Shown here piece by piece: positions 9,956-24,886 of a stretch of DNA of 64,000 nt. The notes under the pieces were generated by a model. That model saw only the letters and a program-made list of their open reading frames with translations, searched no databases and was not told the origin of the DNA. Numbering within the stretch: the first letter of the stretch is position 1; every line of letters begins with the position of its first letter. This stretch comes from Cladophialophora immunda. Its lineage: Eukaryota; Ascomycota; Eurotiomycetes; Chaetothyriales; Herpotrichiellaceae. Position numbers and translations under genes: made by a program. Where the stretch lies: contig NW_015622541.1 in NCBI RefSeq assembly GCF_000835495.1, forward strand, positions 6,386,001 through 6,450,000, given 5' to 3'.

Positions 9956-12574
9956 TCATATCCACCCAATCTCCCTTCTCTCCAGAACCCACTCGCCTTC
10001 AGGCTCGACAGGTGGCCATCTTTCATCCGTCTTCCAAGGAATACTGAAGTTCCTAACTCCACTGCTGATTTCTCGAGGCTCCTGACCAGGAAGCTCAAGA
10101 ATTGCTGTGGCATTCGGAGGTACTGCTGTGACTCCCTCCAGTTTGTTGCCATTAGTTGTCCATTCACACCGGAACTCCCCATACGGTGAGTTGAAACTGG
10201 TTTTTGCCCAGGTGACAGACCCTCCAGGTTGAGGTTTGATGAGAGCCTTTTTCCATCCCTGCTCGAGAGGCGAAAGTCCTCCAGTGACAGAGTGAAGGAA
10301 AGACGCGACTGCGCCCAAAGCGTAATGATTGAAACTGGTCATTCTACCTGGGTTAATTCGCCCGTCCTGGAGCATGCTGTCCCATCTCTCCCAGATTGTA
10401 GTTGCACCAAGTAAAATTGGTGCGAACCAGCTCGGCGTGTCTTTCGCTTGGAGCATACGGTAGGCATGGTGTAGATTTCCAGTAGATGCAAGCGCGTGCA
10501 AGATGGTCGGTGTGCCCGCGAAACCGGTGGAGACGAGCCATAGATCTTTCTCTACAAGCTCGGCAAGACGATTCCCAAGAATGGTACGCTGGGATGGGGC
10601 AGCAGGATCGGTAAGGTTGAATTGTAAGATGAGAGAAAGAGCTGTTTGGGTGTCGGAGACGACACGGCTGCGACGGGTGACGTACGTCTCATGGAACGTC
10701 TGAAGGAGCTCTTCTGCCTCAGCCTCGCAGAACTTGGCTTGTTTATTGTCACCCAGCAATTGTGCAATGCGTCCGGCAACGCGAGTGGTGTGTATGAGGT
10801 ATGCGTTCGCAACGAGACGATTATCCGTGGGTCCAATAGCTGGAGTACCAGGCTTCGCCGCCGGTGCGAGCCAATCCGCGAACTGTGGATGGTCTTCAGC
10901 CCACATGTTTGTCTGAGGGTCCCTCTTGATACCAGTGGACAGCCATGTAGCCATCGATTCATATTGATCGGCCAGCATATGCTTGTCCCCGTAGATCATC
11001 CATTGATCCCACGGCAACAGGACTGCAACGTCGCCCCAGATGGCTTGAGATTTGGCCCCTAACTCTTCGAATACATCCGGGATGACGAGTGGCACTCTTT
11101 TGTCTGGCCACTTCTGCTGTTCTGCCCACAGGTCCTTAAGCCAACTGGAAAGAAAACCGGCTGTGTCGAACATGTAGCCCATGGTCGGGGCAAACACCTG
11201 TATATCACCTGTCCAACCAAGACGTTCGGCTCGCTGAGGGCAGTCGGTTGGGAGAGATATGGTGTTGGATCGGGTTGACCAGAAAACGTTCGCGTAGAGC
11301 TGGTTGATGATGTTATGAGAACATTCAAAGTCACCAGTGCGTTCCATGTCTGAGGACAAAGCGACTCCCACAACATCATCAAGAGTGATCCCGGGCCACC
11401 CATTGACTTCAAGGTAGCGGAAGCCATGAAATGTAAATCTGGGATGCCAGCCTTTGATCTTACCACCAAGCCGAATAGTATCTGTAGCCTTCGCCGCTCG
11501 AAGAGGCCGTACACCCAACTCACCATGCTCCAGGACCTCGGCATGACGAAGAACAAGAGTACCCTCAGAGGATGGATGTTCGGACTGAAACTCAACCCAT
11601 CCAGCAAAGTTTTGTCCAAAATCAATGACCGTCTTACCAGAGGGAGTCATGACTAGCTTTTTGGCCTTCAGACGAGCATACTCACGGATGGGAGGAGACT
11701 GGGTCGTTGCAAGGGTAGAGCTTGGGAAAGACTGGACCACGGTAGGCTCCCATTCCGATTTATCGTTTCCAGTATGCCATTGGGCGTCGTCAATTGTCGA
11801 GTCATATGTTTCGCCATCATAAATCTCAGCACCGGTGAGCGCTCCGTAAGACCATTCCCAATCCTTGCCTGTTGCACAGACTACTTTTCCTTCCACTTCA
11901 AGCTGAGCGAGAAGACCCATCCGAAGGCCCCATTTGTTGCGTCTCTCAAACTGTCCAACGCGTCCACAAAACCAGCCCTCAGCCACCCATGCCGAGAGCA
12001 CGTTCTCACCATCGTTCATAAGAGGCGTAACATCGTGCGCGGCGTAGTGCAAGTTGGCGTCATATGTAGTCCATCCTGGGGCCAAGTAGTCGTCGCCAAT
12101 GCGTTTTCCATTCAGATAAGCTTCGTACAAACCATGCGCAGTGATGTAAAGCCGAGCAGGTCCTTTTCCGCTCTTGAATCGGCAGCACATGCGAATGGGC
12201 CGTTTGGGACGTTCTGCATCTTCCAGTGGACCGCTGACCATCTCTGCTTTCCAGTCATGTTTCTCTAGGAGACCAACTTCTAAGTCTGTTTTGGCAGCCG
12301 CGATGGAGCTATCAGAACCGTGGCTCTCGACCTCCACTTGGACATGTTCTCTGCTCTTGAGCGGAGTCGATGGCCATGGCACAAGGACGGAATCCGAGCT
12401 CTCGATCACGTATTCTTCCGAGTTGTGATCGCGGCGTATACGTAATTTGTACGACTTTTGGACCCAGTTCTCGGCGTCTCCTTTGAACCTCCAGCTGAGG
12501 CGAGGCTGCGACTCGGAGATCCCCAAGGGACTTTGATAATGTTCGACGCGAAGTCTCGAAATCTCGACAGACAT
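9956..12574 (-). CDS. Alpha-L-rhamnosidase, glycoside hydrolase family 78
   Basis: Intronless, 872 residues from the Met of MSVEISRLRVEHYQSP; the open frame runs 37 codons further upstream, but the chosen start sits at the conserved N-terminus of the family. Order: N-terminal beta domains with PRLSWRF and the GLYEAYLNGKRIGDDYLAPGW-type region (residues about 130-165), a middle beta domain, an alpha/alpha-barrel starting near 400 with DCPQRAERLGWTGD (D444, E450, D457) carrying the acidic catalytic residues of GH78, and a C-terminal beta domain. It should release terminal alpha-L-rhamnose from flavonoid glycosides, saponins, rhamnogalacturonan or other rhamnans. No signal peptide is visible, which suggests an intracellular enzyme acting on imported rhamnosides. 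That fits the divergent sugar transporter next door and the sulfatase beyond it. Confidence 0.93.
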   Translation of the reverse strand: MSVEISRLRVEHYQSPLGISESQPRLSWRFKGDAENWVQKSYKLRIRRDHNSEEYVIESSDSVLVPWPSTPLKSREHVQVEVESHGSDSSIAAAKTDLEVGLLEKHDWKAEMVSGPLEDAERPKRPIRMCCRFKSGKGPARLYITAHGLYEAYLNGKRIGDDYLAPGWTTYDANLHYAAHDVTPLMNDGENVLSAWVAEGWFCGRVGQFERRNKWGLRMGLLAQLEVEGKVVCATGKDWEWSYGALTGAEIYDGETYDSTIDDAQWHTGNDKSEWEPTVVQSFPSSTLATTQSPPIREYARLKAKKLVMTPSGKTVIDFGQNFAGWVEFQSEHPSSEGTLVLRHAEVLEHGELGVRPLRAAKATDTIRLGGKIKGWHPRFTFHGFRYLEVNGWPGITLDDVVGVALSSDMERTGDFECSHNIINQLYANVFWSTRSNTISLPTDCPQRAERLGWTGDIQVFAPTMGYMFDTAGFLSSWLKDLWAEQQKWPDKRVPLVIPDVFEELGAKSQAIWGDVAVLLPWDQWMIYGDKHMLADQYESMATWLSTGIKRDPQTNMWAEDHPQFADWLAPAAKPGTPAIGPTDNRLVANAYLIHTTRVAGRIAQLLGDNKQAKFCEAEAEELLQTFHETYVTRRSRVVSDTQTALSLILQFNLTDPAAPSQRTILGNRLAELVEKDLWLVSTGFAGTPTILHALASTGNLHHAYRMLQAKDTPSWFAPILLGATTIWERWDSMLQDGRINPGRMTSFNHYALGAVASFLHSVTGGLSPLEQGWKKALIKPQPGGSVTWAKTSFNSPYGEFRCEWTTNGNKLEGVTAVPPNATAILELPGQEPREISSGVRNFSIPWKTDERWPPVEPEGEWVLERREIGWI

Positions 12575-13294
12575 TGTGCAGAAAAATGAAAGGTGGGCGA
12601 GGGTATATCGGGTCACAGTCCATGGCGGAGTTGATATATACCAATTCAAGTCTCGCAACCCTGAGCCTGAATGTGCTCGCTCCAATTACTTTCGCAGGGT
12701 TCACTTTTGTGGATCCCCTGAGATGCTATACATGCTCCACAACGTGACCAATTCCATCTGAAGTTCTCCCGAACAATTTTCACTACAGGAGCTTATGCAT
12801 ACAGTACAGAATGCCCACAGTCAAAACCAGAGAAGATTTTCACCTACTTGTGAACCTCGGGAGAGGAGTCGCCGGAAAGTCAGTTAAGACAGCTGGTAAC
12901 TTCACGCTCGTCCCTCCTCTCCTCGTCTCCACACCTCTAATGATGTCGAACCACTCGCAGGCAAGGAGACACCGAGGCAAGTCTAATAAACTCAGAACGC
13001 TCAATGAACGGTTCGGCATAGAGCGCGCCGTGTATATGGTTAGCTTTGATCGAAATGCCGGATCATGCCTCCTCTCAGCATACTCGAGACTTGGCCTTGC
13101 GGGCAAGCATGCACCGAGGCCAAGTTGAGGTATGTCACTAGCACCGAGATAGTCAAGCCGCCTCTCCTGAGTTTGCACGACATCTGCGCTCTTTATACCT
13201 TTAAAGCCAATGTTCGGGACGTGACGCTCTCTGTGAAACATATTCACCACTCAAAAGATCACGACATCTTGTAATTCGATCTACAGTCCACACC
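12575..13294. promoter_or_regulatory. Shared divergent promoter, rhamnosidase / sugar transporter
   Basis: A 720-base region between two divergent starts, the usual arrangement for co-regulated fungal catabolic genes. On the rhamnosidase side, a TATATA-type box lies at about 12634-12640, some 60 bases upstream of the ATG, with a CCAAT core beside it. I did not identify a specific rhamnose-regulator site. Confidence 0.5.
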
Positions 13295-15557
13295 ATGGAA
13301 CACAAAGAAGAAGTTGTACATACTGAAGACTCGGCCATGGCCGTCGACGAGAAGGCGCAAGCTGTTGTGCATGATGCCACAGCCCGTGGGCAGATGCTGA
13401 CAGGATACGAAGAATTCAGCTGGTTGCAAACTCTCAAAGCCTTCAAAATCTCTGTTTTGTATTGTTTGTTGGTAACCCTCGCGGGCGCTGCAGACGGCTA
13501 TCAAGTAAGATCAGTTCCGGGTGCAGATGTTGGGAAGCTGACAAGCTCGAGATTGGTATGAATGGCTCCATCATAGCCCAGTCAGGCTATGTCCGACAAT
13601 TTGCAACGACAACAACAGCCGATGGAAAACCCGCGTTGTCGGCGCAAGAGCTGGTTGCCATCGGCGGAACCACCCAGTCTCTTGGGCAGGTTGTTGGCAT
13701 GACTACGATGCCGTTGTAAGCCATCCGCCGTGTACAATCACCCTTCAAGGCTTCTCATCCCCGAGGACAAAGAAAACAAATTTAGGGCCCGGGTGGAGTA
13801 GTGCCGTTTGGGTTCAGATGCACCTGTTAACTTCTCTGTCAGCTTGTGTGATCGATTTGGGCGGAAGATTGGGTTCTACGCCCTTTGGATCATTCTCGCG
13901 CTGAGTGTGATGACGGAATGCCTGTCCACATCTTGGCCACATTGGGTGGGTTTTGAATTGCATGATCATGAATCCTGAGCCAATACATGGGTCTTTAGAT
14001 GATCGCCAAACTCCTCTCTGGAATTGGTGTTGGGTCTCTTCAATTCCTCACCCCAACCTACATTGCAGAAATTTGTCCACCCAAGATACGAGGCGCGTTG
14101 ATGATCTCATATAGTTGGTGGTGAGTCGCAACGAGGATGTCAAGACTGACTTCTAACTCCGTCCGAGATTCATTTGGTATTGGTCCTGGACTTACTTTTA
14201 ATCTAACAGGTTTGCTCTCGGCGTCCTGTTGGCACCAATTGCCCTTCAAGTCATGAATTCGAATGACCCCTCCGATTGGCATCTCCCCATCTATACACAA
14301 TGGGCCCATATCGGATTGATGCTGGTCATCTACATAGCGCTTCCAGAATCACCGTGTGAGCATGACCGAGACTGTAGCCGCACACTGGCTAACCAATAGA
14401 AAGATTGGTGCGCAACTGTGAAGAAGCAGGAAGAAGGAAAGAAGTTACTCAAGCGCATAAACGGCACTATCCCAAATTATAATGTCGAAAGGCAATGGGC
14501 AGTGATCCTTTGCACCGTCGAACATGAGCGGGAAGTCGCTGCGGCGAATGCTGGGGGCAAATGGACTGACATTTTCAAAGGAAGAGACCTGGTAGGACGT
14601 CCTAATTTCACACTATCTCACGCTTTGGCAACTTTCAAGACTCATGAGGCTGAACACTCCTTCTAGCTCCGAACCATGATTGCAAGCTGGTGTCTTACCG
14701 GCTCACAATTTCTTGGTCTCACAGTTTTGAACAACTATGCTGCTTACTTTTATCAGCAAGTCGGACTAAGCAATGTTTTTGCGCTCACAGCCATCACCAA
14801 GGCACCTCAATTGGGGGTGGTTCTGGCCCTGATGGTGCTCATCGACAGATTTGGCCGCCGCGTTGTGGCATGCACGTCCCTCACCCTCATGTGGATTTGT
14901 GACCTGGGAATCGGTATTTTAGGTCTCGTCCCGCAATCCTCTCAGGTAAAGGGACTTCTCGTGTTCTTGGCCGCAATGTTCAGTAAGTTACTTCCCGCGA
15001 GTTCTCCGGAGCTCCCAATGTATCTCTTTCCCCTTTTGTGTGGCATTACGTTGACTGATGCTGACAATCCGACCTCCTTAGCATGCGCTGCGAGTGTCGC
15101 TTCTGCCATCGGATACGGATTTCTCGGTGAAATTCCTTCGCAGCGTCATCGCGTGCACACAGCCGGCTTTGCAGCAGCCGTGGCTAGCGTCATGGGTATA
15201 GTCAACAATGTCATGGTGCCATACATGCTAAGTAAGACTGCCTGGAACTGGGGACTGAAGTCGACGTTCTATTACTTTGGTCTTGGAGCTGCTTTTGCCA
15301 TCGGCTCTTGGTTTGTCATTCCAGAACCCGCAGGGTGAGTCATGGCTCCTGCTCTTCAATTTTGATTTTTCGATTTGGGGGTTTTAGGAGCTATGAACTG
15401 ATAATATGTTAGGCGCACGTTTGCCGAGCTAGATGAAATGTTTGAGAACAAGGTAAAGCCCTGGCGGTTCCGTTCTTACAGAACGGCCACTCAGCATGCG
15501 GTGGACGCCCAACGCAGGGCTGAAGAGAGAAGGATGGGAGCAAATACGGATATTTAA
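13295..15557 (+). CDS. MFS sugar transporter (alpha-glucoside/maltose permease-like)
   Basis: Nine exons fit with frame-consistent GT-AG introns: 13295-13504, 13552-13715, 13843-13945, 13999-14120, 14210-14355, 14404-14591, 14667-14982, 15082-15334 and 15413-15557, giving 548 residues. Family marks: ADGYQIGMNGSII in helix 1, LCDRFGRKIGF after helix 2, LLSGIGVGSLQ, TYIAEICPPKIRGAL after helix 4, ALPESPYWCA before the central loop, LIDRFGRRVVA in the second half and VIPEPAGRTFAELDEMF at the end. A charged N-terminal tail of about 45 residues precedes helix 1, as in alpha-glucoside/H+ symporters. Its position head-to-head with the GH78 gene suggests import of a rhamnoside or rhamnose; that substrate is inferred from context only. 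Confidence 0.9.
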
Positions 15558-15992
15558 CTACAATGAGGTGTATTTGGGCCGTGAAGAGGGCAAGGCCGGG
15601 TCAAATGGCCTCGATAGTGTTCAACTGTGGTGAATTGCACGACATTAGGTGGTCTACTTTCATGTCTTTGCTCCGTAGTATATTTCGGCCTTGATCATAC
15701 GTCATACCGCAAAGTCCGAGTATCGATCAGTCTTGCTCAGCATAACCACTTGCTCTATATTCCTAGGCCATTTATCATTCCCTCCATTGGCCTCCCGCAG
15801 AAAGACGAAATCCTTAAGACAGAATTATAGTTATAGCAAATGAGCTGACCTTATTGCTTTTCACCACGAATGTAACTCCGCCCATGAAAGGAATTAGACG
15901 TACCAAAACTCATCGATGATCGCTTGTTTTCATGATAATTTTATAGGAGACACGAAGATAGAAGAGTATTGAGACCTTCCAAATTCGATATT
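15558..15992. other. Intergenic stretch between convergent genes
   Basis: This holds the 3' ends of the sugar transporter and sulfatase genes. Nothing else was seen. Confidence 0.5.
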
Positions 15993-20154
<4,162 letters not shown>

Positions 20155-23100
20155 TCAGGGGCCTTCCTCTTGCTCCCTACTTGCCGCGCCGCCATTCCAG
20201 TTAGCCTTCGCTTGATTCAGGAGTTCCAGGATTTTGGCAAAATCCTTCTGATAACCAGGCCACTTAGCCATGGCCATCTTAATGATAATCTCCGGCGTGA
20301 CACTCTCCATGGCCATATCATTCTTGCCCTTGACCCTCCTTTGAAACTGCACGGTAGGGTCGGCTCCATACTTGAGGAGAACTTTGGCAGTGGCGATAAA
20401 GGCTCGCAGTTGCGAATCTATATCCAGGGAACATTCCAAAAGGTCCCGGAGTAGACCGGTCCACGCAGTACAACTTTCCTCTGATAACATATCATCGGGC
20501 AAAGTCAAATCTCGACAGTTTGGATCGGCGCCCTCTTCGAGAAATAACTCCGCAGCTTCGGGGCAGGGGTATCCCAGCAGACTGGTGCCCCGGTCAAATC
20601 GAAATGGCAGGCGTACAGTACGCGTCGCTAATGGAAGTAGAAGCTGTAGTTGAGATAGAGGAACACCCTTACCTCTTACTTTTGCCTCTATATATGGAAT
20701 GGAGTCGCGTACAGTCGCAAGCTCCAACATATTGTTGATAGTCGCGCCGTTTGGTGTTTCACCGTATAGTTTTTGTAGTGGCTCGAAATATGTCTTAAGC
20801 CAGCTCATATCTGCGACAGAGGGCACTCCTGTTGTATCTGATAGTGAGACTCTCAAATTTTCGGTGAGTTGATTGCTGACAGTGTCTAACTCGTCGAGAA
20901 GGCTTACGTAGTCGTCGCCAAAATGACCACTTGAGCTTGAAAGAAAGTAGGCGATACTAAGTGCGGAGGAAAGGAGCTCGAAGCTTCGCTTGGGGATTTC
21001 AACTCTTGTGAAAAGATCGGTTGTCGTGTCGTTGAATGTTGAGTGGCCATTGGAATCCCACAGAGTCCTAATATACTCTGGCTCGAATGCCGCTTCTCCA
21101 CAGCATTTCATACGTCGAATTAATCCGCTCAGCAAGGCAAAATTGGTGTCCAAATCGGAATCAAAGCCTGCAGAATTTCGAAATATTGATTCCCAGATGT
21201 TGGGTCTGGACATGAACTCCTTGGCGGTTTGGTGCATGAACTGTACCTCATCCGTTCCCTCAAGAAGTCCCCCGCATCGACTCTTAAGACGGCGCTGCAG
21301 CTTTTCCCACCGAGGCCGCGATTCTGCCCAGCTTTTAGGGCAAAAATCATCGTCTTGTACTAATAATCTTTTGCCATTTTCTGCTTCTAGATGCCCTGGC
21401 TCGGCGAGGAATAAAGTTATAATGTCGAGAGGACCCTCGCTGTCGACTTTGGACCATCCCATCACAAGTTGAAACAGTCTCTTCGCCTCAGGCAGATAGC
21501 TCGGCTTGACGATCTGCATCATGTGCATATAGAGACCATCTTTTCCACGAAGCTTTCGAGGAAGGCATTTGAGGGTCTTCATGAGTTCTTCTTTCGAGTC
21601 GCCATCTGTATTTCCATCGATGATTAACTGAACCACGATGCTAACCCAGAGGAATACCCCACGTGATGCTTGGGTTATCAAGCACACAAATTCTGACCGA
21701 TCTGTGAGATCCGAGGCATCCTCTGCCAGACGGTTCTGACAATATTTCGCGATAGAGTCAGCGGTGTGCTCATGCACATGGAGCCTGGGAAAACCTTTGA
21801 ATGCATTTTCAAATACACCCAATTCTCGACTAGACATGCAGACCTTCACATTTCGGTAGCTGGTGAACTTGCAAAGCAACTTTGCGATCTGCCTGTATCC
21901 GTTCAGGATCCAGGAGCTTTCGCTCCAGGCTTCATCATCATCAGAGCCGTCGTGCATCAAGTCCAGCTGTTCTTCCTTGTATTGACCTTCCCTGTCAATC
22001 ATGCGATACTCGTCTAGGCCGTCAAAGAAAAGACACAGCCTGGAGTTTGGAAGATGGTGCAACATTGAGAGAAATGCCGCGCTGAGGTTATCCTAAGAAT
22101 CAAATTCTTGAGGAAGTGGCGACGAATCCACGAAGAACTTCGCAAAGACCTTAGGGATAAGGGAGGGTCGGTTCCGTAGAACTTGGTGCAAAATGCTTCG
22201 AAGCATTCCTTCTCTCGATTTCTGGTTTTTGTCGCCTCGTTCGAAGAAGAAGTATCCAGCTAGTATTAATTCTTTTCCGTTGGCCCATAGAGAGAGTTGC
22301 CTTTTAGTTTCGTCATTTTGGTATATGTACTTCATCAGAGTCGACTTGCCACAGCCCGCTTTACCACTGATCCAGAAAAAGGTTTCCTCATTCTTGAGCC
22401 AGGATAAAAACTCACAGGGCTTGGGAGACGACGCGTTGGTTGTTGATCCGTGGTCCAGTACCCAGGTGCAAGTATCCGCGTACGCGTCCTCGATCTTATC
22501 CTCTCGATTGCTCATAGTGGAGAAGTCCAGGTGCTTCAAGATTTCTGTCAATTCTCAGAGAGTGTTCAAGGGCATGTAGTGACTTAATGAACTCACGCTC
22601 TTTTCGAGCCGCAATTCTCTCATTCTCTTACAAAATAGTCAGCCAAGGCTCCAATAAATATGAACAACCAGCGCTGTGATAGAAGACCGTTGCAAGAATT
22701 GCTCAGCTAGGAGCACGTCACTTGAGACACTTCCGAGAACCTAGTCGCTCCAAGAGAGAATTCAGGGAGGCTGAATAGAATCACAGAAACAAACGACCAT
22801 CATCTAGAAGCCCACGTCCTTCTGAGGGCCATTGGCCTCTATCCTTGGAAGTTGTCATTGCCCGAAATCAAGGAAAGCTTATCGCGTGACGTACCTTGCT
22901 GGTCCTCTGGCTGTTGGACTTTGCGAAGGTTGTTAATATGGAAAAGAGTCCTTTGATAGCCTGGGTCTTTCTTTGATGCGAACTTTACCATGTTCATGTG
23001 ATTCGCATGGATGGTAAACTGATCAACGTGAAAGCCATCGTAGATGGCAGAAGCAGGTTTTACAATCTGTTATTGAATCTTAGTAGCTTGTAACCAAGGC

Positions 23101-23944
23101 ATGCTCTTACGAAGTGCTCATACCAAGCCAATTCCAGTTGGAATCTCCTCCTTACCGCACACTATTCTCAGGTTTTGGGAGATTGTTGTGAATTGGTCTC
23201 GCTGCTCATCCAGGGCATGAGCATCTGACTTCAATGTCTGTAGGAGCTGGATATTGGGTTGACGAAAAGAGAGATAGGCGACATTTGCCGCCACTTCTGC
23301 TAGAGACTCCTTGTCGCTTCCTCGATGTGGCGTCCCGAGAAATATCACGCCGGTGGTACGAGCATATATCTCGCCGAGGTGAGGATGTCTGTTGTTGCTC
23401 TTGTATTCGGCTGACTTAATCAAAGCCTGCTTCACAACCAGGCCCCCAAGACTGTGACAGATAAAGACAATAGGTCGGGTCTGTCGTCACGAATTAGTAG
23501 CGAAGATTGACAGGGGAAGGTAGAAAGACGGACGATGCCAATCCGAGCTCTCGCCAAGTCATCAAGTAACGTTTTCGCATGGCCAAAGATACTCTCTTTG
23601 CCAGCATAAGAAAATGCATTGGCTATATCGGCATCGTAGCCCCAGGTGATGATTCTGACATCCTTCACGTCGTCTTTCAGCAAGTCTCTGGGCCAGAAAC
23701 AGTCTTGGCTCGACCAAGTCTTCAGTCGCGACCCGCGAAGTCCGTGGACGAAGACCAAATCAGTCCCGAGGGCCTTCCCTTTGCAGTCGTCACTGATTTC
23801 CAGTGGGCCAACGTCCTCGCTGTCCTCAGCCGATTCCTCGATGCCGCTCTTCAGGACGCCCTTCTTTTTGTCCGTGTCCGTGTCCGCGTCCGTGTCCGCG
23901 GGGTTCTTCCTCTTCCTTGTGAGACGCTTGAGGAGACTGGCCAT
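20155..23944 (-). CDS. NLR-like protein: alpha/beta hydrolase - NACHT - ankyrin-like tail; in-frame stop
   Basis: Multi-exon gene starting at MASLLKRLTRKRK. Exon 1 (23944-23534) has an acidic Asp-Thr repeat tract and the start of a SesB/lipase-like hydrolase (LVFVHGLRG). Exon 2 (from 23480) carries the nucleophile motif CHSLGG and FLGTPHRGS. A next exon reads FTIHANHMNMVKF, the usual hydrolase-to-NACHT linker. The NACHT part has Walker A GKAGCGKST and Walker B LCLFFDGLDEY. The tail contains two ankyrin-like units (LFLEEGADPN, VLLKYGADPT). Such proteins are fungal counterparts of immune NLRs and act in heterokaryon incompatibility or response to other organisms; here the effector would be the N-terminal hydrolase. 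A TAG at 22093-22095 interrupts the frame between Walker A and B, while both sides continue in the same frame. Either a small poorly marked intron hides it or the allele is disabled. Confidence 0.8.
22093..22095 (-). other. In-frame TAG inside NLR coding sequence
   Basis: The stop separates ...PLPQEFDS from DNLSAAFLSML in one continuous frame. In related NLRs a Trp often stands at this place, so TGG to TAG is a plausible change; on the opposite strand that is CpA to TpA, the change made by repeat-induced point mutation. The bases just before it (TGATTCTTAG) also resemble an intron 3' end, but the candidate donors upstream (GTCTTT, GTGGAT) are weak. Confidence 0.6.
23870..23900 (+). repeat. 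Hexamer microsatellite in NLR exon 1
   Basis: About five units of TCCGTG or TCCGCG (plus strand) encode an alternating Asp-Thr/Asp-Ala acidic tract near residue 20 of the NLR-like protein. Such tracts are prone to length change between strains. Confidence 0.75.
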
Positions 23945-24886
23945 GAATGCGACACTGTCCAGATGTCTTCTGTTTACGCAACTGACGCAATTCAACAGCA
24001 ATCTTCAACAGCGAGGCGAGTATCAAGAAGCGTTTTGGGTGCAAAATCCCGCCCTTCGGCTGCTGGCGTCGACAGGATGGAGGTGGTTGCTTCCGCACAA
24101 CATCATGGCAGACATCAAATTCAGCCGCACTGGGAGCAGGAAAAGTACACAAGTTACGAAGAGCCCAGCCTAAGCGAGGCCACGTTGCCCTGCATCATTG
24201 GCAGTTTGAATCACAGCAAGAGGCAGAGCGAAGCGCCCGGAAACGCCCAAGTCCTCAGGCTACAGGACGCCACCACCAAATTTGTGTGGCGGGATGCGGC
24301 CATCCCTGTACCGATGCTGCACCCTGAGACGTTCGCGGTTTCCAGCGAATATGAGTAGGTTTCCTTCAGGAGAAACGGTAGCCTACCAGATAGCAATATC
24401 GAGGTCTCGTCGACGATTGTGTAGCTTTGCCCTGGTCCTCGAAGTCGCATGACCGCAGCCAAAGTGTGAGCATTCAAAAAGGACAGTGCTCCAGAGATGA
24501 GGCTGAGGATGGGTGAAGAGCAAGGATCACAACCTGATCAGCCTGAGAATGGGGCTGAGCAGGCAACCTCCGGCATCTGACCGCGCCATGGTCTTCATGC
24601 ACGCCAATTAAATCGAGTCTCGCGGTTCCTACACGTGATTTGTGTCACCCAGCTACTGATGTCACATTTACCACTGGTTTGATGACCCAAGGGTAGAGAT
24701 GAGACTACCAGGCAGAGGCCGACCATCATATAAACAGATGTCACGTGAGGAAATCTGATCCAAGTTCGGTCGTCATCCATACCCAGCCAAATACATCCAA
24801 TTGTCAAGGCCAGGCGCCGTGAACTCATATCCTTTCAGCCTAGATCTTAAACCTCTAGAGCAAACCCGGCGATGATATCTCTCTGT
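23945..24886. other. Intergenic stretch upstream of NLR, downstream of tryptophan synthase
   Basis: The frame at 23579-24358 on the plus strand is mostly antisense to NLR exon 1 and lacks a domain. No other coding signal. Confidence 0.5.
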
